Both the position numbers and the translations under genes were made by a program. Positions 35,301-43,504 of a DNA stretch of 64,000 nucleotides are shown here, in pieces (position 1 is the stretch's first letter; every line of letters begins with the position of its first letter). The stretch spans positions 124,001 through 188,000 of the forward strand of contig CAYNTO010000002.1 of the NCBI GenBank assembly GCA_964400355.1, read 5' to 3'. This DNA comes from JACKAL01 sp964400355 (GTDB taxonomy: Bacteria; Bdellovibrionota; Bdellovibrionia; Bdellovibrionales; JAGQZY01). The notes beneath the pieces were generated by a model. The model was not told where the DNA came from. It saw nothing but the letters and a program-made list of their open reading frames with translations, and did no database searches.

Positions 35301-36533
35301 TTATTGCTGCACTGTCGGAATCCTTGCCTCTAAAGCTGATGCAAACCCGTTCGCCAGTTGAGAATTTCCCAAAGCGGAAAAATGGAGCAAGTCGTCCAGG
35401 AAATATTCAGTACCAAAGGGGAAAATTTGAGTAAAATCCACCAATGGTACTCCCTTTTCGTCCGCGACGTTGCGAATAACTGCGTTCATCAGCTTATAAA
35501 CGCGATCCACCTCTTCAAGACTCAGTGGAAAATAGAATTTTCGTATGGAAACCACCTCTGGTAGCGTGCGGTCCTGCTGGAGCAAATCGGTTTTGTCTAG
35601 TTTTGTTACCAGTGTGGCAAGCACCAGCTGAGCTCCAGCATCTCGGCAGATATCGGCAAGTGCGCCGAGTTGTCGTTTATATTCTGCCAACCCGTTTTGT
35701 TGAGGATCCCAGATCATGGTGTGTTGCACCTCGGGAAGATGATCTGCGAACAATTCACTTTTATGGAGTAGGGTTCGAAACAGAGCGCTGTTCTTCATGA
35801 GGAGTTTGGCCCAAGGGGGTAAAGAGTTTTCCCAGGCGCCGAGTCTTGTTTCAGACGTATTCTGTACAAAAAAATTGTAAGCGTGGATGCTGTTGTGCCC
35901 AGAGTAGTAGAGAATGAAGTGCGGCTTGTAATTGGCTATCATTTCGATCAACGCTTGGTGGTCTGCGATGTCGCTTCCTATCAAGCCCGCATTCACCACA
36001 TCGATATTGAGGCGAGGATATTTGTTTTTAAGTAGAGTTCTCAGATAGTCGGGATAGGAGGCTCCTTCGTCTCCACTACCGAATGTGGTACTTTCCCCAA
36101 CTGCAAATATTCGAACACCATTGTAAAAGTTGCGGGAAAAATCTGGCCCCCTAAACCCCTCGTTATTGCTGCGGATGCGGTTGGGAAAACCATCGTGTTC
36201 ATTGAACCCCTGGTCGGTGTCTGAAAATCGCAGATTCTTCTTTAAAAGATAACGGGGCACTGGTCGAGTCGCCGCAAAGGTAACGATGCGATGGCGGATG
36301 GTCGCTGGAAAGAGGTCGGGGCGAGAGCGCACAAACTCACTGTTCCACTCGTAGCCCTCGCAAGTCATATGACTACAAATGTGGGGTGTGAGTTCCGTCG
36401 TCGAAACAGAATAGTTGTGAGTCCATCGCATCGCCCACTCTAAGCTGAGGAAAATTGCGATGGAAACGCATACGACTGTAATAAAAGTAAAAACAGCGAT
36501 TTTCCAAATAGGTAAAATTCTACGATCAGACAT
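35301..36533 (-). CDS. membrane-anchored SGNH/GDSL hydrolase
   Basis: 410 residues. One N-terminal membrane helix (IAVFTFITVVCVSIAIFLSL) anchors a periplasmic SGNH domain: block I FAVGESTTFGSG (nucleophile Ser in GES), the Gly block VVNAGLIGS, the Asn block YYSGHNS and the C-terminal DDLLHFSALG with the catalytic Asp-His. Such enzymes are esterases or acyltransferases acting on polysaccharides or peptidoglycan. Its ATG overlaps the gmhB stop by 8 bp, so it is linked to LPS core or sugar metabolism, which suggests a surface-glycan substrate; that is inference. Confidence 0.75.
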   Translation of the reverse strand: MSDRRILPIWKIAVFTFITVVCVSIAIFLSLEWAMRWTHNYSVSTTELTPHICSHMTCEGYEWNSEFVRSRPDLFPATIRHRIVTFAATRPVPRYLLKKNLRFSDTDQGFNEHDGFPNRIRSNNEGFRGPDFSRNFYNGVRIFAVGESTTFGSGDEGASYPDYLRTLLKNKYPRLNIDVVNAGLIGSDIADHQALIEMIANYKPHFILYYSGHNSIHAYNFFVQNTSETRLGAWENSLPPWAKLLMKNSALFRTLLHKSELFADHLPEVQHTMIWDPQQNGLAEYKRQLGALADICRDAGAQLVLATLVTKLDKTDLLQQDRTLPEVVSIRKFYFPLSLEEVDRVYKLMNAVIRNVADEKGVPLVDFTQIFPFGTEYFLDDLLHFSALGNSQLANGFASALEARIPTVQQ

Positions 36534-37193
36534 ATTTGGCGACTTCGACGAGGTCCTTTACAGTTTGGTCGGGCCGGATTCCATCCGGCTTATACACGTT
36601 GTTCTCGATAAATATCGTGCGCATCTGTGCCCTTTGGCCAGCTTCGATATCGCCTTTGCGATCTCCAATCATCCAACATTTTTTGGNNNNNNNNNNNNNN
36701 NNNNNNNNNNNNNNNNNNNNNNNNNNNNNNNNNNNNNNNNNNNNNNNNNNNNNNNNNNNNNNNNNNNNNNNNNNNNNNNNNNNNNNCTTTGGCCAGCTTC
36801 GATATCGCCTTTGCGATCTCCAATCATCCAACATTTTTTGGGATCTAGCTGGTGATCGCGAACGGCAGCAAGTAACATTCCTGGATTGGGTTTGCGATCA
36901 GGGTGGTCTGAATCCGCAGCGGCAGTATTGTAATAATAAGCCGAAATTTTCACACCATGCTGGGCGAGAACCTCATCCATCTTTTTGTGGATACGCTGGA
37001 GATTCTCCTCTTGCACCAGACCCCGTGCAACTCCAGATTGGTTTGTGACCACAATCAACAAATAACCTTTGGCCGCCATGGCTTTTAACCCTTCGATGGC
37101 GTGAGGCAAAAATTCGACGCCGTCTGGGGAATTGAGGTAATTTTTATCGACGATGATGGTGCCGTCGCGATCGAGGAGTATTGCTGATTTCAT
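36526..37193 (-). CDS. gmhB: D-glycero-beta-D-manno-heptose-1,7-bisphosphate 7-phosphatase GmhB (interrupted by scaffold gap)
   Basis: HAD-IIIA phosphatase for LPS heptose synthesis. Motifs: ILLDRDGTIIVDKNYL (motif I), VVTNQSGVARG (motif II), YYYNTAAADSDHPDRKPNPG (the metal-binding loop region, but without its Cys set) and CWMIGDRKGDIEAG (motif IV). The frame is broken by the 100-N block 36687-36786. The 55 bases either side of the Ns are identical, and removing Ns plus one copy (155 nt) leaves 513 nt, exactly 171 codons, giving an intact 170-residue protein ending KDLVEVAKYV. So the gene is probably whole in the organism. Confidence 0.85.
36687..36786. other. 100-N scaffold gap, probably artefactual
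   Basis: Exactly 100 Ns. The 55 bp before it (36632-36686) are identical to the 55 bp after it (36787-36841), so the two contigs overlap and no sequence is likely to be missing. Confidence 0.95.
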
Positions 37194-37235
37194 TTAAAGA
37201 AAATAGCAAGTCCCCATGGATAAGTAAAGATGCGC

Positions 37236-37928
37236 TTAGTTTTCAATTGTCGTCGACGCATCTCCACCAGTTGCGGTTGTTGTTTTGGTTTTTTCAGCGA
37301 TGCAACCAGCCCATGCCTTCGAAGCTTCCTTATTGTGGTGGTGGAGTCCGTCGCCCGTGCTGTTTCTGGAAACGGCATTGCGACAGTCCACGATTTCACA
37401 GCGATGACCAACTGCTTTTTTTATAGTTGCGTACATTTCGTCGACCATGGCGTCGCTTTTAAAGTAGGAACCGCCACGTGAACCCCAGGTCGGTCCCACC
37501 CAATAGCATGGAGTAGAATCGTCGACTTTTGCCAATAGCGCATTCATGTATTTGCCTGCATTCGCAGGTATTCCCACCGCACGACGCGGGTTATTCCCTA
37601 TCCACTCAAAGTGGTTGTCGCCAAGTTCAATGATCAGTTTTTTCGGTTTCTCTTTGATGAGAAGTCGCTCCATCGACGGTGTAGAGGGTGCATTGTAATT
37701 GCCACAGCGGCTCTTAAAGCCACCCTTTGCCCAGTGGATAGAGTGAGAACCGCAAGACGCGTAGTAGGCTACACTCGGGCCAAGATTGCTTTGCAGCTCT
37801 GTGCGCATCGTTTCGTTAACACTGTGAGAGTCCCCGATGTAAAGAATTTTGTCTGTGCCATCATCGAGCGCATAAGTGGAAGCTAACAAAGAAAAAGAAC
37901 TAAAAATGAATACGATTGTTTTTATCAT
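37236..37928 (-). CDS. secreted SGNH-hydrolase-like protein
   Basis: I choose ATG 37928 (AAGGA site, then a signal peptide MIKTIVFIFSSFSLLASTYA), giving 230 residues. Block I is ILYIGDSHSV (nucleophile Ser in GDSH), an Asn-block-like element is IIELGDNHFEW, and the C-terminal GDGLHHHN gives Asp-x-x-His. Cys pairs suggest disulfides. The tail is Thr/Gly-rich. The substrate is unknown. It is the first of a local run of secreted hydrolases (37236-39643). Confidence 0.7.
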   Translation of the reverse strand: MIKTIVFIFSSFSLLASTYALDDGTDKILYIGDSHSVNETMRTELQSNLGPSVAYYASCGSHSIHWAKGGFKSRCGNYNAPSTPSMERLLIKEKPKKLIIELGDNHFEWIGNNPRRAVGIPANAGKYMNALLAKVDDSTPCYWVGPTWGSRGGSYFKSDAMVDEMYATIKKAVGHRCEIVDCRNAVSRNSTGDGLHHHNKEASKAWAGCIAEKTKTTTATGGDASTTIEN

Positions 37929-38195
37929 AAATCCTTTAAGTGCAACTCGCGGGCCCAAGTATTTAAAAAAAATCTGAATAATTTCAATCGCCCTTTACGT
38001 TTTGTTGTTTGAGGCATGTACACTTGACCGAGCAGAGTACAGGATAAATCTATTTTGGCGGTGTCTCAAGTTGAGATTTCGTTCGCAATTTTTACGCTGC
38101 GATGTTGAATTCGACAACTATATAGGTTCAAACGCGTCTTCGACGACCTCAATGGGCATTCAAATTGCTTTTCTTGAATACAAAGGGGTAACCGT

Positions 38196-39005
38196 ATGAA
38201 CACAGTTCAAATTATACTATTTTCGGTGTCAATGGGAATGGGCCACGCCGCAGTTGCCGATTGTGCCGCCCAAGCGAAGGACGCCAAAGCTCAGAACTCC
38301 CACCATTTGATCATCACAATGGAAGGATTAATGGGAGGAGTAAAGGGCCGTGCGTACACTCTTGCTAAAAACTCCAATGAGCAATTGGGCACAGGAGCCA
38401 CGATCAAAGCTTACTCCCATGTTGCTGGCCCAAGTCTCGCTCGAAAATGTATCGCTGCCTGGAAAGCTGTGCATGGCTCTCAACTGCGATTGACTCTCGT
38501 AGGACATAGCTTTGGTGGGAATGCCGTTATGCGATTAGCGGAAAACCTAAAGGCTGACAACACAACGGTGGACGACATGCTCCTTATTGATGGTCGCAAT
38601 GGGGCCGAAAGTTTCGGTTGTCGCAGCCGTGGATTGTCGTACCAAAAACCCACCAATGTGCAGCGTGCAACGGCTGTCTTTCAAAACGGATGTTTGGCGG
38701 GCCGCTCACTGGCCTCGGGTCCCGGAGTATCCAACATCAACGAATCGGCGGGCGCGTTTGCCCATGTGAATCTCCCATCAAGCGCTGGCGCCGTTCAAAC
38801 AATGACGTCCATTCTCTCCCGCGGGCACAAACCAACTGGCGTTGAGGCGAGACGAAGCGATACCGCTGATTCTGCTGGAAATGCCGAAAGCTTAGAGCCC
38901 GTAGCCGTTACGTTTCCGGCGAAGACCCACAAATGCGAACTCCAGAGCGCACCTGGCGTGTATCAAGAATGTAGCCGCCAAGAGGCTTATGGTGGATCGG
39001 ATTGA
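38196..39005 (+). CDS. secreted alpha/beta-hydrolase-like protein (paralogue 1)
   Basis: 269 residues. A signal peptide (MNTVQIILFSVSMGMGHAAVA) is followed by a lipase-type core: strand HHLIITMEGLMGG, nucleophile elbow LTLVGHSFGGNAVMRL (Ser in GHSFGG), then LLIDGRN (likely acid) and a later His in AFAHVNLPSS. The C-terminal 70 residues are polar, Cys-containing and look unstructured. It shares EGLM, the LTLVGHSFGG block and gene-end position with the convergent gene at 39026, so the two are paralogues. The upstream 267 bp are AT-rich and contain no other gene; no clear promoter was identified. Confidence 0.7.
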   Translation: MNTVQIILFSVSMGMGHAAVADCAAQAKDAKAQNSHHLIITMEGLMGGVKGRAYTLAKNSNEQLGTGATIKAYSHVAGPSLARKCIAAWKAVHGSQLRLTLVGHSFGGNAVMRLAENLKADNTTVDDMLLIDGRNGAESFGCRSRGLSYQKPTNVQRATAVFQNGCLAGRSLASGPGVSNINESAGAFAHVNLPSSAGAVQTMTSILSRGHKPTGVEARRSDTADSAGNAESLEPVAVTFPAKTHKCELQSAPGVYQECSRQEAYGGSD

Positions 39006-39025
39006 AGGGTGAGAAGTTTCTAATA

Positions 39026-39643
39026 TCAGCAGTCTTCAAAGACAAGGCAGCGCGCCGCTTTTTCTACGTTTGGGTGCGCTGGAACCTTGGTGTGACGGGT
39101 ATGCTTGAGCTCGATGTTTTCGGCGCCCTTGACCGCATAACCAGGCATTGAGCCGCGCTGATAAAAATTAATAAACCGCACAACATTGTCTGTGGATTCA
39201 AATTGAAATAGTGATTTCGATTTATAGAATCGAGAATCGGCAGTCCAGCTTCGTGGATCCAAGGTCATTGCCACATCGACGATGACAGTGGGTATTAGAT
39301 CCAAAAGTTTAAAAACTGCGATACCGCCGCCAAAGCTGTGGCCGACGACGGTGAGATGGAGATCACTCCTATGAACGTTCTTCCATTCCAAAATGCATGC
39401 GGCAGCTTTAGTGGTCGATGTGTATGCGTAATTTTTTGAGTGGAATAAATTTTTATGAGAATCGGAAAGATCCTTAATGAGGGCTCGTCGTACAAATCCT
39501 GCGTTGTAAGACATGAGGCCTTCAAACGACACCACTAAACGATGGATTCCTTTGGATTTTGCCAACTGCGCTTCAGAATCGCACCCACCTGCATACGAGC
39601 GGGACGCGAATGCCAGTATAAAAAATAGAATTATTAGTCTCAT
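39026..39643 (-). CDS. secreted alpha/beta-hydrolase-like protein (paralogue 2)
   Basis: ATG 39643 after a GAGAGGTG site gives 205 residues with a signal peptide (MRLIILFFILAFASRSYA). Core: RLVVSFEGLMSYNAG, nucleophile elbow LTVVGHSFGGGIAVFKL, a likely acid in MTLDPRSW and His residues in ELKHTRHTKVPAHPN. It lacks the long polar tail of paralogue 1 and ends 20 bp from it, tail to tail. An exported lipase or esterase is the best guess. Confidence 0.7.
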   Translation of the reverse strand: MRLIILFFILAFASRSYAGGCDSEAQLAKSKGIHRLVVSFEGLMSYNAGFVRRALIKDLSDSHKNLFHSKNYAYTSTTKAAACILEWKNVHRSDLHLTVVGHSFGGGIAVFKLLDLIPTVIVDVAMTLDPRSWTADSRFYKSKSLFQFESTDNVVRFINFYQRGSMPGYAVKGAENIELKHTRHTKVPAHPNVEKAARCLVFEDC

Positions 39644-39798
39644 AACACCTCTCAAAGCGTATCGGACTCGGCCTAAAAACACTCCTCCCAAATGCAGTGA
39701 ATTGTAGCCAGACTCAGGAATTTAATTCTCAGATTTAATGAATCGTCGGGCGCACGATGCGTCGGGGAAGTGTCGAAAATTTTTTCAGAAAATCACAG

Positions 39799-40749
39799 TT
39801 AAGAACTCAGTTTTTTGGCGAGTGGATGAAAGGACTCCAGCGTTCGCGACAGCTGATCCATTGTGACGTGAGTGTATTTTTCGGTGGCAGCAAGAGAGGC
39901 GTGTCCCAACATTTCCTGAATCACGCGCAGGTCGGCGCCATCGTTCATCAAGTGGGTGGCATAGCTGTGACGTAGGGCATGGGGATGAATGGGCTTATTG
40001 AGGCGTGCGCGTGTTCCAATTTGCGCGATATAGTTGTAAGCAGTCCGTGTGTTGAGCGGTTTATCGCCCCACACGTATTTTTTACTTTGGCTCGAACGAA
40101 GGCTCGCTAGATTCAATTGCACAAGAATCGGCATGGAGATGATGCGCTCTTTGTTCCCTTTACCCAACACGCGCAACTCCCGCTTGGTGATGTTCACATC
40201 CTCCCAACGCAAGTCGCAGGCCTCACTGACACGCAAACCCGTGCCGTAAAGTAACAAGAACAAAACCTTGCTGTGCATATCGCGCAGTGTGAGTGACGAC
40301 GAAGAAAACAATTTTAAAATCGCCAGAGCCTCGTCGACCGACAGAAAATGAGGAATCTTTTGTACCGCCTTTGGCGTTACCAATATTTTTGGAATCTCGT
40401 CGATGAGATGCTCAGATTTCATGTACAGAAAGAACTTGCGCAAGGTAGCAATTTTGCGCGCCCGCGAAGAGATTTCCAAGTGGCGCAAGCTCTGCAAATA
40501 GGTGCGCGTAATGTCCTCTAAATTCTTTTTCGAAAGGTCGCAGGGAAGAACATCTCTGGAATCTTCACCAATGAGATAGCAGTAGTCCTCGGCATTATTG
40601 ATGGCAGGCCCCTGTATTGGTCCTGGCAAAAAATCGTGAAAGGCTTGCCCCAGATCCCCTGCATAGGCGACGACCGTGTGGGCCGAGTTTTTCTCCTTAA
40701 AGTCCAACTCTTCCATAAATTTCAGTACGAGTTCTGTAATATTTTTCAT
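39799..40749 (-). CDS. tyrosine recombinase, XerC/XerD family
   Basis: 316 residues. N-terminal SAM-like core-binding domain (about 1-110) and a C-terminal catalytic domain with all active-site residues: Arg in YGTGLRVSEACDLRW, Lys in VLGKGNKERII, His-x-x-Arg in HPHALRHSYATHL, His in MLGHASLA and the nucleophile Tyr in TEKYTHV. This is the Xer type that resolves chromosome dimers at dif. Whether it is XerC or XerD cannot be told by eye. It stands alone with no phage or integron genes beside it, so a housekeeping role is likely. Confidence 0.88.
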   Translation of the reverse strand: MKNITELVLKFMEELDFKEKNSAHTVVAYAGDLGQAFHDFLPGPIQGPAINNAEDYCYLIGEDSRDVLPCDLSKKNLEDITRTYLQSLRHLEISSRARKIATLRKFFLYMKSEHLIDEIPKILVTPKAVQKIPHFLSVDEALAILKLFSSSSLTLRDMHSKVLFLLLYGTGLRVSEACDLRWEDVNITKRELRVLGKGNKERIISMPILVQLNLASLRSSQSKKYVWGDKPLNTRTAYNYIAQIGTRARLNKPIHPHALRHSYATHLMNDGADLRVIQEMLGHASLAATEKYTHVTMDQLSRTLESFHPLAKKLSS

Positions 40750-40810
40750 CTATAACTCACTGAATTTTATTGTTTTTTTACATTTTATAATGCGCCGCTG
40801 AAAAAATGAC

Positions 40811-40839
40811 TTGAAATTAATTCACCGCACCATTACATT
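40811..40839 (+). promoter_or_regulatory. sigma-70-type promoter for the sigma-54 activator gene
   Basis: TTGAAA (40811-40816), a 17-bp spacer, then TACATT (40834-40839). This would start transcription about 60 bp before ATG 40907. It is a near-consensus housekeeping promoter, so the activator appears to be made without needing sigma-54 itself. Confidence 0.5.
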
Positions 40840-40856
40840 AAGCCCTACTTAAGTCT

Positions 40857-40871
40857 GCCTCATTTTGAGGC
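40857..40871 (+). promoter_or_regulatory. leader palindrome upstream of the sigma-54 activator
   Basis: GCCTCA-TTT-TGAGGC forms a perfect 6-bp stem within the predicted 5' leader. It could be an operator or an RNA hairpin; its position just after the predicted transcription start would suit a repressor site. Confidence 0.4.
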
Positions 40872-40906
40872 ACTACATAAGAGAAATATTACGAGAGGCG
40901 GTACGT

Positions 40907-41947
40907 ATGTCACAAACTAAAGAGCCGGAGTTGAGTAAATCTATACTTTCCTCCGACCTTCACACTAGACAGAGGACGTCTAAAATTATTTATAAGTCTG
41001 AGGTCATGTCTCAGGTGCTCAAGATGGTGGACCGCGTGGCCCCCTCCAACGCGCCTGTATTGATTCTCGGAGAAAGCGGTACTGGTAAAGAGTTGATCGC
41101 GCGCGCTGTGCATGAGCGCAGTCAGAGAGCAGATAAGACCTTTATGGCCATTAACTGTGGAGCTCTCCGCGAGACTCTTTTAGAATCTGAACTTTTCGGC
41201 CATGAAAAGGGAGCATTCACTGGCGCCTACAACCGCAAGATCGGTCTAGCTGAGGCGGCATCTGGCGGTACACTTTTCCTCGACGAAATCGGTGAATTGA
41301 GCCCCGGTATCCAGGCAAAACTTCTTCGCTTTATCCAAGAGGGTGAAGTTTACCGTGTCGGTGGTAAAGAGCCAATCAAAGTGGACATCCGCTTGATCAG
41401 TGCTACAAACCGCGAACTCGATGCTGAAGTTCTCAACGGAAACTTCCGTGAAGATCTTTACTATCGTATCAACACGATTACAGTACACTCGCCACCTTTA
41501 CGTCGTCGTAAGGAAGACATCCCGATGCTTATCGAGTACTTCTTGGCACGCGGAACTTCAAAGATCTTAAATCGCGGTCGCGAGATGAGTCCAGAAGCTA
41601 TGCAAGCGATGATGAAGTACGAGTGGCCAGGTAACATCCGTGAGCTTCAAAATTTGTGTGAACGCTTGCAGATTCTTGCCGATGGCAACGTGATTCAGGT
41701 TTCGGATCTTCCAGAGAATATCATTAAACCCGAAAACAAATTATCCATTGGTCAATACGATCCAACGGTTACTTTGCACGAGCTCGAAAAGCGTTATATC
41801 GTTGAGGCGTTACGCCACTTCGAAGGTAATAAAACTCAAGCAGCCAATGCGCTGGGTATTACCATTAAGACGCTTTATAATAAGCTCCATGAGTATGGTG
41901 AGTTTGACAACTTCGCCATCCATATGAAAGTCCCGAAGAAGGTTTAA
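40907..41947 (+). CDS. sigma-54-dependent enhancer-binding protein (no receiver domain)
   Basis: ATG 40907 follows a GAGAGGCGG site; 346 residues. The N-terminus (about 1-30) is short with no receiver or sensor domain. The AAA+ domain is complete: Walker A GESGTGKE, GAFTGA loop intact at residues 102-107, Walker B GTLFLDEIGEL, sensor I ISATNREL, R-fingers REDLYYRINTI, and sensor II WPGNIRELQN. A Fis-type HTH ends the protein (NKTQAANALGITIKTLYNKL). It should remodel RpoN-RNA polymerase; how it is controlled is unclear because it has no input domain, perhaps like PspF through a partner protein. Confidence 0.9.
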   Translation: MSQTKEPELSKSILSSDLHTRQRTSKIIYKSEVMSQVLKMVDRVAPSNAPVLILGESGTGKELIARAVHERSQRADKTFMAINCGALRETLLESELFGHEKGAFTGAYNRKIGLAEAASGGTLFLDEIGELSPGIQAKLLRFIQEGEVYRVGGKEPIKVDIRLISATNRELDAEVLNGNFREDLYYRINTITVHSPPLRRRKEDIPMLIEYFLARGTSKILNRGREMSPEAMQAMMKYEWPGNIRELQNLCERLQILADGNVIQVSDLPENIIKPENKLSIGQYDPTVTLHELEKRYIVEALRHFEGNKTQAANALGITIKTLYNKLHEYGEFDNFAIHMKVPKKV

Positions 41948-41960
41948 TTCCTTCGCTGAA

Positions 41961-41986
41961 AAGGCCGCCTCGAGCGGCCTTTTTTA
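41961..41986 (+). terminator. intrinsic terminator
   Basis: AAGGCCGC pairs with GCGGCCTT across CTCGA and is followed by TTTTT, 14 bp after the stop of the enhancer-binding protein gene. Confidence 0.9.
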
Positions 41987-42028
41987 TTTCTGTTTTCACC
42001 TCTAGTAAATGTATCGTAGACTCAATTC

Positions 42029-42634
42029 ATGTCCAAAGATTTTCACGTCGATGTTTCTGATACCACACTCAACAAAGGTTCCCACAAATTTCTCTTAGAA
42101 ATACTCCTGTGCGCGCATGGAATTTTATTTGTGGGCACGTTGATCATCCTGTCGATGACGGACGTTATTACGATGAGTGTGGAGTGGGTCGTGGGAGCCG
42201 CGGTAGTTACCACCGTATTTGCTGTTGTCATTGCAAAGTTAACACGGGCGAAGGCCGCCACGCAGGTGGAGCGTCGTCATCAAGATCTCATCAGGAATGA
42301 TGGACGTCTATTTCGCATTTCTACTGATTCTGTTGAGGTTTTAGAAGAGGCCTTGCGCCGGGACAATTTTATGAAGCCCTCTCCGCGTGGATGGCACGAT
42401 CTCTCAGTGGGGCCAACCGGCTATCGTACCGTGTTTAAATCAGACATCGAAAGCTTAGAGCTGCGCCACGATATGGATGAAAACAATCAACGGCTTATTG
42501 CTTTGGAATGGAAGCTTAAAAATGGAAAAATATTTGTATTGAATGTGAAACGCGTGATCGAGTTGTCGAACATAGCTGGTGAATTTCGCGCTCAAGGATA
42601 TCCGTTCAAATCAACAGTGCCCAAGTATCCTTAA
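42029..42634 (+). CDS. membrane protein of unknown function
   Basis: 201 residues. Two membrane helices near the N-terminus (LLEILLCAHGILFVGTLIIL and VEWVVGAAVVTTVFAVVIAK) are followed by a soluble C-terminal domain of about 125 residues with beta-strand/helix alternation (DGRLFRISTDSVEVLEEALR, KNGKIFVLNVKRVIELSNIA). No family recognised. Starts at ATG 42029 without an obvious ribosome site. It is a monocistronic gene between two terminators. Confidence 0.55.
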   Translation: MSKDFHVDVSDTTLNKGSHKFLLEILLCAHGILFVGTLIILSMTDVITMSVEWVVGAAVVTTVFAVVIAKLTRAKAATQVERRHQDLIRNDGRLFRISTDSVEVLEEALRRDNFMKPSPRGWHDLSVGPTGYRTVFKSDIESLELRHDMDENNQRLIALEWKLKNGKIFVLNVKRVIELSNIAGEFRAQGYPFKSTVPKYP

Positions 42635-42674
42635 AAATAGCAAAACTGCATAGTGTTCAAAGTAAGGGACAAAA

Positions 42675-42700
42675 TAAAAAGGCCACCGAGGTGGCCTTTG
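42675..42700 (-). terminator. intrinsic terminator, mainly for the H1-like gene
   Basis: AAAGGCCACC / GGTGGCCTTT hairpin (42679-42700). On the reverse strand it is followed by TTTTTATTTT, so it ends leftward transcription of the gene starting at 43214; on the + strand only three T follow. Confidence 0.85.
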
Positions 42701-42704
42701 TTAC

Positions 42705-43214
42705 TTAGAAGTAGTTACCTTCATCATCTGGATCATTGTAATCTTCGTCCTCTTCGTCGTCGTCCTCTTCTGTGTACGTCGTCAAATCTGGATCGTCAAA
42801 AACATCTTCCTCATCAGCATCCGCGGTTGACAGCGGTGCATCTTCGTCTTCGTTTAAAAGTTCATCATCGTCGAAAGACGTTTGATCGCTTTTAAAGATG
42901 TCATTGAGAGATGTGATAGCAGCTGGCTTAACAACTTCGGCCTTAGCGGATTTTGGAGCCGCGGTGCTTTTAGCAGGCTTTGCTGCTTTCGTTGTTTGTG
43001 CTTTAGGAGCTGCAGTTTTTGCGGCTGCTTTTTTGGCAGGCTTTGCTGCTTTTTTTGCAGTGGCTTTTTTAGCGGGTTTTGCCGCTTTTTTGCCTTTTGC
43101 TTTTTTAGCGGGTTTCGCTGCCTTTTTAGCAGATTTTTTCGCTGTTGCTTTTTTTGCTGGTTTTTTCTTAGCTGCGGCTTTTTTCGCAGGCTTTTTTGCT
43201 TTCTTTTTTGCCAT
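42705..43214 (-). CDS. histone H1-like basic protein with acidic tail
   Basis: ATG 43214 after GGAGG gives 169 residues of two opposite halves. The first ~105 are Lys/Ala/Pro repeats (MAKKKAKKPAKKAAAKKK, with many PAKKA units), like the C-terminal tail of histone H1 and the H1-like proteins of several bacteria. The last ~60 are strongly acidic (DDDELLNEDEDAP, EEDDDEEDEDYND). The basic part should bind DNA (or RNA); the acidic part could mask or modulate it, or contact other proteins. No signal peptide, so cytoplasmic. Because of low complexity, alignment-based family assignment would be unreliable. Confidence 0.75.
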   Translation of the reverse strand: MAKKKAKKPAKKAAAKKKPAKKATAKKSAKKAAKPAKKAKGKKAAKPAKKATAKKAAKPAKKAAAKTAAPKAQTTKAAKPAKSTAAPKSAKAEVVKPAAITSLNDIFKSDQTSFDDDELLNEDEDAPLSTADADEEDVFDDPDLTTYTEEDDDEEDEDYNDPDDEGNYF

Positions 43215-43504
43215 AAATCCTCCGTTAATGTCTGCCTTGGAGCTCATCCCAGGTAGATGTGATCACACCGGTAAATTTAGCTCAATGATGTCGAGATGCA
43301 AGAACGAAATCGTGGGTGCCAGCGAATTTTTAGGAGAGCGGTTGCTCGCGAGAGTCCCCACGCAGTGATGCGTCTAGGTAGGGTGCACCTCCCACGTAAA
43401 ATCCCAACGAAGGGGAAGTTTTCCACACGACTTGAAGCCAGAAGTGGTAGTGGCCCAAGGGTTCTGGACTCGTGAGTAGGGCTGTGCGCACTCAAAATGG
43501 TTTA
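43215..43504. other. 290-bp intergenic region
   Basis: Between the H1-like gene and the protease gene. No credible coding frame, terminator or known RNA was recognised. It is fairly GC-rich with small inverted repeats (for example CCCAC...GTGGG near 43300-43400), so an unannotated RNA is possible but unsupported. Confidence 0.4.

Noticed and set aside
36669..37193. gmhB as a true pseudogene or tandem duplication
   Set aside because: The duplication is exactly at the contig ends beside exactly 100 Ns, and collapsing it restores the frame.
39799..40749. Xer recombinase as sign of an integron or genomic island
   Set aside because: No attI, attC, cassette array, phage genes or tRNA next to it; all neighbours look chromosomal.
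42882..43368. Long forward frames opposite the H1-like gene encoding Phe/Cys- or Ala-rich peptides
   Set aside because: Mirror of the Lys/Ala codon repeats on the other strand; the reverse-strand gene has a strong ribosome site and terminator.
43215..43504. Possible 6S RNA, SRP RNA or RNase P RNA gene
   Set aside because: I looked for conserved blocks such as the SRP tetraloop region and the RNase P GAGGAAAGTCC element and did not find them.
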